From: Agaricus subrufescens
Taxonomy: Eukaryota; Basidiomycota; Agaricomycetes; Agaricales; Agaricaceae
Length of the DNA stretch: 64,000 nt
Assembly (NCBI GenBank): GCA_029945375.1
Contig: CM057058.1
Span: forward strand, 2,356,001 to 2,420,000
Direction: 5' to 3'
Shown here in pieces: positions 48,853 through 62,100 of the stretch. Position 1 is the stretch's first letter. Each line of letters opens with the position of its first letter. The notes beneath the pieces are model-generated. The model saw only the letters and a program-made list of their open reading frames with translations, was not told where the DNA came from and made no database searches. The translations under genes were made by a program, and so were the position numbers.

Positions 48853-49979
48853 ATGCCCTTCGTCAAAAAAGTCAAGTCAGACGCATACTTCTCGCGATTC
48901 CAAGTGAAATACCGCCGAAGAAGAGAGGGAAAAACTGACTGTGAGCATTCTTCTTCATTCTCTCATCAATGGGAGTCTAACAGATTTTCAGACTATGCCA
49001 GGAAACGCCTTGTAACACAGGCAAAGAACAAATAGTACGTCGTCAGGTACTTAGAACACATACCATTCTAAACCACAACGTAGCAACGCCCCCAAATACC
49101 GACTCGTCGTTCGTTTCACAAACAAAGACATCATCGTGCAGATTGTCTATGCCCGTTTACAGGGTGATGCCGTCCTCGCCGCTGCCCGTTCTGCTGAGCT
49201 ACCGAAATATGGTATCAAACATGGCCTAAGCAATTGGGCTGCAGGTAAGACCAAGTTGTGCACTGGTTGCGGATTGACAAGCTCACCATATACAAGCTTA
49301 CGCCACCGGGCTTCTCGTTGCTCGCCGAGTGCTCACAAAACTTGGTCTTGCAGACCAATATGAAGGTGTCTTGGAACCCGATGGTGCCATCAGCGTTACG
49401 GAGGCCATTGAAGAAGAGGGTGCTCCACGCCCCTTCAAGGCGTTCCTCGACGTCGGCCTAAAGCGCACCTCAACCGGTTCTCGTGTCTTCGGAGCGCTCA
49501 AGGGTGCTAGCGATGGTGGTCTCTACATTCCTCACAATGAGAAGCGTTTCCCGGGGTACGACCCAGAATCCAAGGAGCTCGATAGTGAAACACTCAAGAA
49601 ATACATCTTTGGTGGTCACGTTGCTGAGTACATGGAAAGCCTTGAAGAAGAAGACGACGAAAGGTATCTAAACACACACTCTACCATGTCTCCGCAGAGT
49701 TAACAATAATACAGGTTCAAGAAACAGTTCTCAAGGTACCTAGCCGATGGTATTGGCTCCGACGCCATCGAGGAAATCTATACAAACGCTCATGCCGCGA
49801 TTCGTGAGGCCCCTGAGTTTAAGCCCTCAGAAAAAACCAAGGACTGGAAAGCGGAGTGTCTCAAGTACAAGAACAAGAGATTAACTTACGCAGAGCGCCA
49901 AGCCCGTATTGCCGAGAAAATCGAGAAGTTCAACGCAGGCGGACTGGATGGGGAAGATGCCGAGGACGACGACGAATAG
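48853..49979 (+). CDS. RPL5: 60S ribosomal protein L5 (uL18)
   Basis: uL18 binds 5S rRNA with uL5 and assembles into the central protuberance of the 60S subunit. The spliced protein begins [20 protein letters not shown]. It continues [34 protein letters not shown], a region ending [45 protein letters not shown] and the C-terminal helix region ([12 protein letters not shown]), ending in an acidic DAEDDDE tail. Introns are at 48938-48991, 49035-49091, 49246-49291 and 49664-49714; all close in frame on conserved residues. The length of about 300 aa is normal. A 153-nt intron lies in the 5' UTR just before the ATG. The gene converges with MED17, 185 bp apart. Confidence 0.97.
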
Positions 49980-50164
49980 ATACACCACATTGCTACCACA
50001 CTGTTCCTTACGTATGCTCAGCTTTATGTTCTTCAACATGGAATGCGTCTTTATGCGCATATGCTTTCGAAAAAAAGCCCAATTTTCGGGATCGTTGAAC
50101 GACATACCATTGGTGAGTATTGGATATAAACTGGCAACCGCGTACACAGCCAAGTAGAAACAAC

Positions 50165-52455
50165 CTATGATACGACGTTCGACGGCATAATAGCATTCCT
50201 GATGATATGGTGGACCCAATCTAAGAATGTAACATATTGATCCTTTAGAGGATAAAATTTCGCTTGGCCTTGGCCTTGGTTTCGCAGCTGTTGACTCAAC
50301 AAGTACGCGGTGCAGTTGATTGAGTAATTCGACCCATAGGTTACGCTGAAATTGCTGATGAAAATTTATGAGATGTTAACCCGTACTGCGAGAAAATCTT
50401 ATACGCACAGGATACAACCCTCCCAACGACCAATGCAATGATCCAGATCAATGAACCAAGTCCCCTCAATATTTTCTGTGAGCTCCTTGCCAACACCCCG
50501 AATACGATTAAGCAGACAATGTTCTACTTCATCCATCAAAAGTTGGCAAAGTTGTGGAGCGGATGAGATGGTTAGTGTAGATTGGGAAAGATGAGCCACT
50601 AATGTTGATGGAGAGACAAAGGTGAATCGGATGGTATGCCTAAGCTAATATTGAACAACGGAGAACGTGTTGATGAGAATGGCATACCGTTCAAATATCC
50701 GTAGGACGATCTCGCCTCCAACAGTCAAAGTGGCCTTGGAATCGAGAAGATTGAGGAGTTCTTTACCGGTCTCACCAACGATGTTCATAACAAGACGAAC
50801 AGGTATTCCCGCAGCCTTTAGAGCTCGAGTAACCTGTAATATCTCGTTTTTTATTCGATCGAGAAAAACTTGATATTGGAGAAGGTCAATGACGGGCTGG
50901 AGGACGGGATATTTAGGTTTTGATAAATGATCTGCGGGTGTTGGTCCTGACGTCGAGGGCTTGAGACGATCCTCCTTCAAGAGTGCGTGCCGCCGCAAGA
51001 GAAGTATGTGAAGGCCAAAGTAGATAAGGTCGCATACTTCGCCCGTCTCGGTAGAATTTATATCTGCACCGAGCTTATCGACCTATATCATTCGATGAGT
51101 GCATAATCAGTTGTTGGTCAATGGCCTTACCAGCTCAATTCGAAGTTCGAGACCGGGGGCAGCATCAATCACTATGAGACGTTCGGAGACCCTGGCTGAT
51201 GCCGTGGGGAGGCTACCAGCTTCTTGGACTAATATTGAGAAGATTTCTTGCTCTATTATTTCACGTTGGGCGGCCCGTAATGCACCGTCCAGTATTGTTT
51301 CATTGTCGGAAGGTAAAGTATTTGCCGAAGCGTGGACCACTCCAGTTGGATCCTTTTTTGTGATACTCACACGGAGCCGATAGTCTCTGCGATGGGGGAA
51401 CACAACACCTTGAGAAGGCTCAGAATAACTCGGGAGTCGCCCAACGGCACGCCGCCGGAACTGGGTGGGTGCTATACGATGACTGTTCAGGTCTCACAAT
51501 AAGGGAGAAGCGCCACAACGTACTGACACTCTTCTAAACCAAACGAGATTAGAAAATCTTTGGAGGTTTTGTCTGCCCCTTTGCCAGTCGCTGAGCCTAG
51601 GGGAAGGGGGGCCGGGACCAAGCCCCAATTATTGCGACGGATTTTCAAAGCGTCGACCCAATACTTTTCCCCGGCAAGTCTCGTGCGTTCGATACTTTTG
51701 GCGGAAGCTTTGAAAAGGCCCGCGGCGTGTCTCAAAGCCTCGTCTTTACCGCCGATAGCCAGTTGAGCGTTGAACGTCTGAACAGATGTGATAGAAGGGG
51801 GCTGTGTAACTAAGGTGGCGGAAAAATTAACATTCGGAGGAGGGAAAGGTTGAAGTTGCGAGGGTAAGTGTGATTGTGACTGTGAAGCCTGGGACTGAGC
51901 CTGAGATTGAGTAGAGGGCTGAGTGGAGGATGAATCGTTATTCGGTGTGGCCAAAAGTGCTGCCAAGACTTGTTGTGAATGCGTCATTTCACCGAGTGAG
52001 ACACTGAATTCAGCTTTACTACCATATTAGTTGTTGTTATGATGGTCGAACGCACTGAAGATTTTTGAGGATTTCTTCTCGCATATCGCGTAGATCTTCG
52101 TATTTCATTACTTTAGGCTCATGCGTATCCTCATCCTCGTCGGCCTCGACCACCTCTTCGTCGTCTGGAGAGTTACTTGGAATGAAAGCATCTCCCGATA
52201 TCCTGTCAAAGAAATCTAGTCCGCGCTCCAAGAAAATCCGTCGCAAGTTTGCGCCGAGCCGTGCGGAGGGGTTCTCCTTTCTGTTGAGATTCAATAAGGC
52301 AGTGCTAAACCCAATCAAAGCAGACTTTACGTTTCATAGACGTAGTCACCTTCAGGAGTGATGTCCTCAACAACCGGGATAGAATTACCATCATCGTCTT
52401 TGTAGGGTCGTTCGAGTGATAATCTGAGCTGTTTCCAGGAAAGGTCGGAATCCAT
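50165..52455 (-). CDS. MED17: Mediator complex subunit 17 (Srb4)
   Basis: Med17 is the central scaffold of the Mediator head module and contacts RNA polymerase II. I choose the ATG at 52455 (MDSDLSWKQLRLSLERPYKD), since Med17 family N-termini carry WKQLxLSLERPYKDD; an upstream ATG at 52557 would add a Pro-rich 34 residues. Then come DITPEGDYVYE, ARLGANLRRIFLERGLDFF, an acidic DDEEVVEADEDED stretch, and a Gln/Ser-rich insertion (QSQAQSQASQSQSHLPSQ). The central part has RNNWGLVPAPLPLGSATGKG and KDFLISFGLEEC. The C-terminal part reads FIDLDHCIGRWEGCILNFSV and ends after FLDWVHHIIRNAIMPSNVVS. The last intron must use a CAG acceptor near 50360 to avoid an early stop; the resulting WVHHII ending is family-like. 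Introns are short and numerous. Confidence 0.88.
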
Positions 52456-52616
52456 AGGTTTGATTAGGGTAAGGGGCGCCCTTTGATGAACTTTGTTTGT
52501 CTCCGGATCACAGGGATCATGGGGTTGGGGGGACTGACCTGACCAGTTGGTCCACATTTGTTTACAGCCGAGTCAGCGCTTGTCTCTATCTAATCGCTGC
52601 AACTCCTTGTCCGTTT

Positions 52617-55492
52617 ATGCTGACGGCAAAACAGGCGAGTAGCTCCCAGCCCTCTCTTGCCAAGCGCAAGAAGCAGGAGGATGACTCCTTGCAGGCAAGT
52701 AAAAAGCAACGGACGAGAGTCAGGTGTGTGTCGGACCATTCTGCTTCAGATTCCATCCCGTCTCATAGATCAAAGTTTTTCTTGCGGAGAGTGCCACCGT
52801 AGAAAGCAAAAAGTAAGTCGTTTAACTTTTCTTGCAGCAAGAAGCTCACCGCGCTCTCTTCTAGTGTGATCGACAAATTCCCTGTTCTCATGTTAGTCAC
52901 ATAACCTGCATCATTTCACCGAGATTCAATCGTCACTAGTGTATCGCACGCAGAGTTCCAGAGCTCTGCAAAGCCTATACTCCTGGAAAAGCCGACCATG
53001 ACCTTAATGCTCGCATTGCTCGCCTCGAACAAATCATTGAAAACGCCCTCCCACAGTTTTGGGCTGGCAACGCTGCACAGCACGAATCCAACGGCTCTAT
53101 ACAACGAAGCTCTCCCTCCATTGCAGAAGATGATAGCCGTTCACAACCTGATGAGCAAGACCCCAGTGGAGGAACGTTCCAGAGTGGTAAATGGTATGGA
53201 AACAGCGCGTCTGGGAGTGTAGCTCCGGGACCTGTCCTTGAACAGGTATGCTTCTTATCCCTTTCTCCCCGCATGCTTCTGACGGTGACAGCTACTGCTC
53301 GTGCCGAGTCTGGCCGACGGAGAGACGGTTGGAGAGGAGCTGCGTGGCTTGAACGGGCAGGCGTCTGGTCAGAAACCATTAACGGCTATCGAAGAGGACC
53401 TCGAGCCTTCGGCTGCCGACAATCTTAAATCGCTAGTACAAGAATGTGGTGTGTCACCACATAAGATATCTGAACTACTGCAAGAACTCCCGCCTCAGCG
53501 AGTCTCAGATGTTCTCATTAACTATTATTTTGCATCAATGTAAGCGACTTGATTAGGTTATGATCCGAACTAAGATCTCTTCTACAGCAATTGGACCCGA
53601 TATCCTGTGGATGAGAAGGAGTTTCGGGCTGCTTACTCGTCCATTTGCGCCCACGGTCGCGACGGCATTGGTGCTACCAATCCTCACGACGTTCGATTTT
53701 TACCTCTTCTCTTCGTGGTATTGGCTATCTCTGCCCGCCTATCCCCTGAAAGCGTAGGCGGAGATGCACGGACTAGGCGCATAACGTCGCTTCGTTATTA
53801 TTGGTCTTGTGAGTGAAGTCTTCTATCTACTTAGCGGTCCTCAACAGACATCACTAGCTCGTCGGTCATTGCTGATAGCAGCTGCTATACAACCGGATTC
53901 GTTAGATATCGTACTCACCAGATTATTAGTAAGTGATATGGCAGGCAGCTTTAATTGCATACTTATATCATCCTTTTCAAGAGCGCTCGATTTCTCACTT
54001 TCGACCGTCGTATAACAGAGTGTTGGAGCCAGCTTGGTGCTGCCGTTAGAACAGCTCAAGCTCTGGGTCTACATAGAGATGGGTCAAATATGGTATGTTG
54101 GATTTACCAGCCACCAATAATCGACTCTTATCCGACGACAGGGTATGGAACCTTCTCGTGTCGAGTATCGGCGGCGAATTTGGTAAGTAACACAGTGTTC
54201 CAGCGGCAGTTCACATAGGTGACCTTATTATGTGTAGGTCCTATCTGTACCATGCAGATCGCTCATATGCACTTGTTTTGGGGAGACCTAACTCTATCCA
54301 AGATGATTATACTTCAACTAAGGTACCGTCGAATATCGATGATGCATCCAAACAAACGCCCGCTTTCGAGTCCCCACCACTGTCCATCCCCACTCCTATG
54401 ACGTTTGTTATTCTTCGCCACCAGCTCGCCTCCATCATCGGGCGCATTGTTCACCATTTCCAACAAGTCCGCGAGCGTAGCCACTATTCTGAAGTGGTTG
54501 TGCTTGATGATGAATTATTGAAATTTATCACGAATCTACCGCCACATTATAGCCTTACACCTGATACAAGCCTCGACGAAAAGCATCCATTCATCCCTAT
54601 ACACAGGTTCCTCCTTTTGACGGAGATCCTATTTATTCGTACGGGTCTCCATCGACCGTACCTCCTCAAACGTTTGCATTCGGAGCGATATGCTCGATCG
54701 CGAGTAGCATGTTTCGAATCCGCAATTAAAGACTATGAACTACGACACGCATTTCGGGATAGCGTGTCCAAAGAAACTCGGGATTCACTCAGTAATGCCT
54801 ATCGTGAATTCCAGACTGCTATGATCAGCGGGCTATACTTTATTCTTGATCCAAAGGGAAAATACTCGGAAAAAATGCACGCGATTCTAGATGGATTCAT
54901 GAAAGATCACGAAGGGACGCATGAGTTAGACGAGACAACTCGGCGCGAGCTAAAGACTATTGAATTCCTCAAGGCTAAAGCATCTCAGGTCGAATCCTTC
55001 ACCGAAGCCCACCGATCTACTTTGACGGACCCCACAAAACCGGAACAGCAAGCTCAACTTCTACTCAGTCTCCAGAAATCTGGTTCCTCTACCAAAACCT
55101 ACCCATCCTTGCTAAGTATTGGGACGCAAGATCAGTCCCTCGCTTTTTCAAATGCAACCCAGCACATGACACCATCTCCCACATTCCATCGCTTGCAACA
55201 ATCACAAGATTATATTCATTCTCCTGCGACTTCTAATAGTCCTCATGGTGACGATGAAAATACAGCCCAATCATTGCTCGATCACTGGTGCAATACCATC
55301 AGTAATACACCAATTGATGCATCTACTGGTGCCATGTCATGGATCGGTACTGGAGGAGAGTTCCCGGCCTGGCTAGGAAGTGCCACCAATTCCACGGTTG
55401 CGCCTGACCCTCGCTCCCTGACAGCGCTGGAGGGGTCGGATTGGAGTTATTGGGAGACATTGGTGAATCAAATTCAGCGCGTCGGTCCCTAA
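52617..55492 (+). CDS. Zn2Cys6 fungal-specific transcription factor
   Basis: A nuclear DNA-binding regulator of the Gal4 type. The zinc cluster CGECHRRKQKC-DRQIPCSHC-...-C fits C-x2-C-x6-C-x5-C-x2-C-x8-C and is spread over three exons (52776-52812, 52865-52891 and from 52940), the middle one only 27 nt. A basic stretch (KRKKQ, SKKQRTRV) precedes it. A linker coiled coil (ARIARLEQIIENAL) follows. The fungal-specific middle homology region covers INWTRYPVDEKEFR, LPLLFVVLAISARLSPE, CWSQLGAAVRTAQALGLHRDG and onward, with a long C-terminal part (from about 54400) in a single exon. The C-terminus has a Ser/Thr/Pro-rich segment, then WGNTISN-like and WSYWETLVNQI motifs often found in such factors. 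Target genes cannot be read from the sequence. The 161-bp divergent spacer is shared with MED17. Confidence 0.88.
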
Positions 55493-55752
55493 TTCTTACA
55501 GAATGAGACCTTCCTCTATTTCTCTATCTCTTTTTAAAAAGTCAGTGTATTTGTTAGGACATCTGTTGTGCGGCCTTTGAATAATTGTAATATGGGAGGA
55601 GAACTGGAGCTATCTATTTATTTCTTTTCTTGCTTACGAGTTACGTCAGCACTGGTTGTGACGAACAGCAAACCGGGTACTTGTCACTGTTTGTGAAAGC
55701 CAGGTTAATGGGTGGCCGACTCGGTCTCTAAAACACCATCTCCATTTTCGAC
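55493..55752. other. Spacer between transcription factor and VPS24
   Basis: About 260 bp of AT-rich sequence with T-rich tracts (tatctctttttaaaaag, ctatttatttctttt), probably the 3' UTR and polyadenylation region of the transcription factor and the VPS24 promoter. No open frame or structured element is evident. Confidence 0.4.
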
Positions 55753-56614
55753 ATGCAAGCTATCAACCGTTTCCTCTATGGGCCTACGCCGGAAGAGCGT
55801 GTGCGGGCCTGGCAAACAAAGTTGCGAGCAGAACAACGAATCTTGGATCGGGAGATGAGGCAGGTTGGAGATTATAACTCTTTGACGATGTGGGATATTG
55901 ACCTTCCAACTGCAGTTAGACTTGGCGACTAGCAAGGCCCGCGCAACCGTTAAGCAGCTTGCTACAAAGGGCGATGTGAAATCTGCTCGTATTCTGGCAA
56001 AAGAGGTGGTAAGGAGTGCTAGGCAGAAGGACAAGCTGTCTGTTAGCAAAGCAAGGCTTGGATCAATCAGTACGCAACTTGCGCAGCAGCTGGGTGAGCA
56101 CAAAGGTGTATTTGAATATCGCTGGTTGACCTGATTTCATTGCTAGCTATGGCGAAAGTGACCGGTTCACTGCAGAAATCGACTGAAATTATGAAATTGT
56201 CTAATTCACTTATCAAGCTTCCCCAGGTTAGCCAGACCATGCGTGAGATGAGCATGGAGATGACCAAGGTATTTCCAAGTTGCGATTGTTTGTATCAGTG
56301 ATAATTAGCCAGATATCCAGGCTGGCATATTAGAGGAGATGCTTGAAGACACGCTGGAGATGGACGAGGACGAGGAACTGGAAGAAGAAGCTGACGCTGA
56401 AGTCGATAAAGTGCTATTCGAATTAACTGATGGAAAGCTTGGTCTTGTCGGTCCTGTTGGGACGGGACTCCCGGTGAGCCTCACTTCCGAATCATTTAAA
56501 GGATTATATCAATATATTTATTTGCAGGCTATGGAAAGCACTGCGGAAGACGAAGAGACAGAGCGAAATATGGAACAATATCGCCAACAGCTCGACGGGT
56601 TGCTCAGTACCTAG
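55753..56614 (+). CDS. VPS24: ESCRT-III subunit Vps24 (CHMP3)
   Basis: Vps24 polymerises with Snf7 on endosomes to form multivesicular bodies. The start gives MQAINRFLYGPTPEERVRAW, the family N-terminus with its amphipathic anchor. Then come the basic helix (KLRAEQRILDREMRQ), the helical core (ATSKARATVKQLATKGDVKSA, then AKEVVRSARQKDKL) and the MAKVTGSLQKSTEIMKL segment. An acidic stretch follows (LEMDEDEELEEEADAEVDKV), and the autoinhibitory C-terminal helix ends YRQQLDGLLST. Introns near 55861-55912, 56094-56147, 56269-56319 and 56474-56527 are implied. About 220 aa, as expected. The stop is 240 bp from the IDH start. Confidence 0.94.
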
Positions 56615-56853
56615 TATGGACCTCCGTATCTTACTCTTTTATGACTGGCTACTCTGCCAAGTCGGGAGTTGTTTTTAACGCAATTCACGTGTATTTACTG
56701 TATCTTGGGTTTTGTTACGGGTGTTGAACTGAATCAGATGTGCCGCCTGAAGAGGCTTATTGGAGTAACCAATCGCGTATCGACTCACGTGCGTGATCGA
56801 CGGAAGTCGGAATTTTGTGCATCGGAGCCAAACGCGAGCTTCCCTTTTCTAAA

Positions 56854-58653
<1,800 letters not shown>

Positions 58654-59139
58654 TCCATAGAGGTTATTTTGTTTGTTTGCATAGAGTTAGAGCCAGTTTA
58701 ATCCTCGGCACTTTTTGGCCTCCCTATACCTCTTGTCGCATCCAATACAATCATTCGGGCATGTTACGTATCAGAGCGGCAGTTCTGTCGTGAAGTGAAA
58801 CGTTGAAACGGCCTAGCTTGGACCGTGGGAAGGTAGCTAGTCAACTGAGAATAGCTAGTCGAGGCTGGTGACCATCAAGTGTCCTTCATTTTCACCACCA
58901 CCACCGATAAGTCCCCCACTTGCATTCTTTCGTCCCACTCGCCCCACAGGGCAAAGCCTTCCAATACACACCACACACCACTTCCAGGTATAGAGCTAGA
59001 ACCATCGCCTTTGCTTCATCATGCTGATGCAACGTGCACACTCAGGACTCTTGACAATCCGCAAAACAACTAAATAAATAAAACCGATTAGCTTTTGTCT
59101 TGACAATCGCCTCTTCGTCTTCCATACTTTACGAACGAT
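58654..59139. promoter_or_regulatory. IDH2 3' region and SSD1 promoter/leader with a short uORF
   Basis: 486 bp without a coding gene. The right part is C/A-rich with CACCACCACCAC and pyrimidine tracts near 58890-58960, typical of a core promoter. An 18-codon upstream open frame (ATG at 59021, stop 59075-59077) lies 60 bp ahead of the SSD1 ATG, if that stretch is in the transcript. A splice donor-like AG|GTATAG at 58988 could remove part of it. Confidence 0.4.
59021..59077 (+). other. Candidate uORF (18 codons) upstream of SSD1
   Basis: ATG CTG ATG CAA... ends in TAA at 59075-59077, 62 nt before the SSD1 ATG. A second in-frame ATG is its third codon. It is only meaningful if transcription starts upstream of 59021. 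Confidence 0.3.
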
Positions 59140-62100
59140 ATGACCGACGATATTACGCCGCAAATTCAGCCTCCTAGGAAAGATGAGAGGAAGCCCTCTT
59201 CTGGTGCTGGAAGTAACCGCGGGCCAAAGAAGACTGGATCTAATACTAATGCCAAATCTACTGGAACATCCAGCCAATCCGGAACCCGTCCCTCCTCTTC
59301 AAACAGCAACAGAAAGGTATCTGGCGCAGCTCCCGCGGAGTCTGGTTCTGACACCGCCAGCAAAAAGGGAGTAGAAAATGGCAAGAAATCCGACCAACGG
59401 AAACCCTCCACCGGTAGATCCACCCACCGCAAAGGCCCATCCGTTTCGGCCGCCATCCGGAACACCACATCCAGAGACTCCAAAACATCCGGCTCACCCG
59501 CTCCACAAACCACCGAGTCGAGCGCTGCTCTTTCTTCTCTTCAAAATCTCATTGCCGATTTGAAGACTACGTCGCCTAATCAGCAGGTGGCTGGTCCCCC
59601 AATCACTTTCGGGCCAACCGCTCCAACCAGTACCCTCCCTGTCAATGCACCTGTGTTCCAACCCGGAGCCTTGTCTTACGCTGGCATGGGAGCGGACCAG
59701 AAACACCGCAAAGCAGCATCCCTCGGCAACTCTGCTTTGTCCGGGAACTTCAATTCCTTTTCCCCTCACCTCGGTGCCACCATCGAAGAGGATGGGAGCG
59801 GCTCCTATGAAGAGGGGGAGATTCCGGAGCGCTTCACCCCTTCGAGTCACCAGTTACGCACCCAGTCACAGAGTTTTGTCCCTCCTCGCTTTGCTGCCCT
59901 CGCCGCCCAGCAAGAACATTTCGACAATGTTGGACCCAGCGGTCGGCCTCAATTGGCGCCAGATTTCATGTTCGGTGCCAGTCAACGTAAACGCGCTCCG
60001 TTAGTGGGCCCTCCCATCAATGAAGAGGACGTAGGCTTCCAGTTTCCCCAGCAAAATCAACCGTCGAATGAGTTTCCTGGTCAAGATGCAACCCAGAGGA
60101 AGGCCGAGAGTGGAGAAATTACGGGTATCATGGCCGAACAAGTAAGTTGCCCCATCGATAGACGTCTTGAATGCCGCTCATTTTTAAATTTAGATTGCTA
60201 TCCAACAACAAATTGAAGCACTCCAGCAACAACAACAGGCGCTTTACCAGCAGCAGCTTGCCTCGGGATCAGTTATGTCCTTCCAGACACCGGGTCTCGG
60301 CGCGAATCGTGGAGCACATAGGAGAGTTCAAAGCACTATGGCTAATCCCGCCGTCAACTTCCAGAATCCAATGGGACAGTTTGGCAATCTCGCAAACATG
60401 AATATGGGCCTTGATGGACAATCGCAAACCCTACCTCGTAGTAATCATGGTCGTAGACATAGCGTCAACGTTGTAAACAAGAACACTGGCAACCAAGGAA
60501 ATGGAGGTTCCGGCACGTTCACCTTCCCCTCTACGCAGGACGGTTATGAAGACGGGTTTGCTGCCCCTCCTGGGTTGAATGGTGGTCATTCGAGGCAAGT
60601 TTCGCGCGCAGACTCTACATGGCGTATCAGTAAGTGGCTTTTATGGTGATGCTATCTTGAGAATTCATATCTTTCCTTTACTTCGTAGATGGCGGTGTTG
60701 GCGGCGTTCAAAACACAAACGCGTTCGCAGCTGACCTAGCCCAAGCCCAAGCTCAGTTACAAAGCTTGCAACAGTTCCGTGCCGCTGCAGGTGGCCATCA
60801 TCATAAGATGCCATCATTTAGTTTCCCTAATATGTTGCCGAATATGATGGCCGCCAATATGATGGGTCTTGGTCTTGGTGGGATCAACCTTTTGCAGCAA
60901 CAGCAGCAACAATTCCAAAATCAACTTCAGCAGCAAGCAAGTCAACCTCAGCGCAAGTCGCTTTTCGCTCCTTATCTTCCACAAGCCTCGCTTCCTCCTC
61001 TGCTAGCTGCCGGCAAATTGGTCGTCGGGATTCTTCGCGTTAACAAGAGGAATAGGTCTGATGCTTATGTTGCCACTGAAGTCCTTGATGCGGACATCTA
61101 TATTTGCGGATCGAAGGACCGTAATCGTGCTTTGGAAGGTGATATCGTTGCAGTTGAACTCCTTGATGTCGATGAGGTATGGGGGACTAAGAAGGAGAAG
61201 GAGGAGAAGAAAAGAAAAAAGGAGGAGAATTCCGCGTATGATTCCAAAGTTGGCCGCAAGGACGACAAAAAGAAGGATGACGTGGAAGTCGAGGGCCAAG
61301 GGTTAATGTTATTCGAAGACGAAGAGTATGTGTTATGATTGTTAGTTGTCGTGTCGTCGCTAACGTCTTGTCAGGGTTACGGATGAGGTCAAGCCTCAAT
61401 TTGCAGGCCACGTCGTGGCGGTCGTTGAGCGCATGCCGGGACAACTCTTCTCCGGAACTTTAGGTCTCCTTCGTCCATCTTCCGCTGCGACCAAAGAAAA
61501 GCAAGAGGCCGAAAGACGCGAAAGAGAAGGTGATCGTGCTGAGGAACCTCGTCGTGGACCAATCGAGCGTCCCAAGATTGTCTGGTTCAAGCCTACGGAT
61601 AAACGTGTTCCCCTTATTGCAATCCCTACTGAACAAGCACCCCCTGACTTTGTGCAAAACTCTGAAGCTTACTCCAACAAGCTTTTCGTTGCTTGCATTA
61701 AACGTCATGTGAGTGCAATACTTGGAGAGAGAACGTATCATTACTGATATCAATTGTTTAGCCTATCAGTTCCCTGCATCCTTTTGGTACACTTGTCGAA
61801 GAGCTTGGTCCTATTGGTGATATCGAGGTTGAAACCAGCGCTCTCCTCAAAGACTGCAATTTCCCAACAGAAGAGTTCTCTGACAATGTACTCAAGTGCA
61901 TACCTCCAGTTCCATGGATGTGAGTTCGCTTTACCCTGTTCGCGGATAGCGTATTTATGTAGATGCTCAGTATTCCGGAACACGAATTCAAAGGCCGCCA
62001 AGACCTTCGTGATCAGAGGGTTATTACGCTCGATCCTGAAGATGCCAAAGACCTCGATGATGCGCTGTCTATCAAGGTCAACGATGACGGTACATATGAC

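Noticed and set aside
49881..50219. Minus-strand 112-codon frame beyond MED17
   Set aside because: It overlaps the RPL5 coding end in antisense. MED17 closes better with a CAG acceptor giving a family-like C-terminus ending at 50165.
59166..59513. Minus-strand 115-codon frame opposite the SSD1 N-terminus
   Set aside because: It is a shadow of the low-complexity Ser/Pro/Lys region of SSD1, with no promoter or motif of its own.
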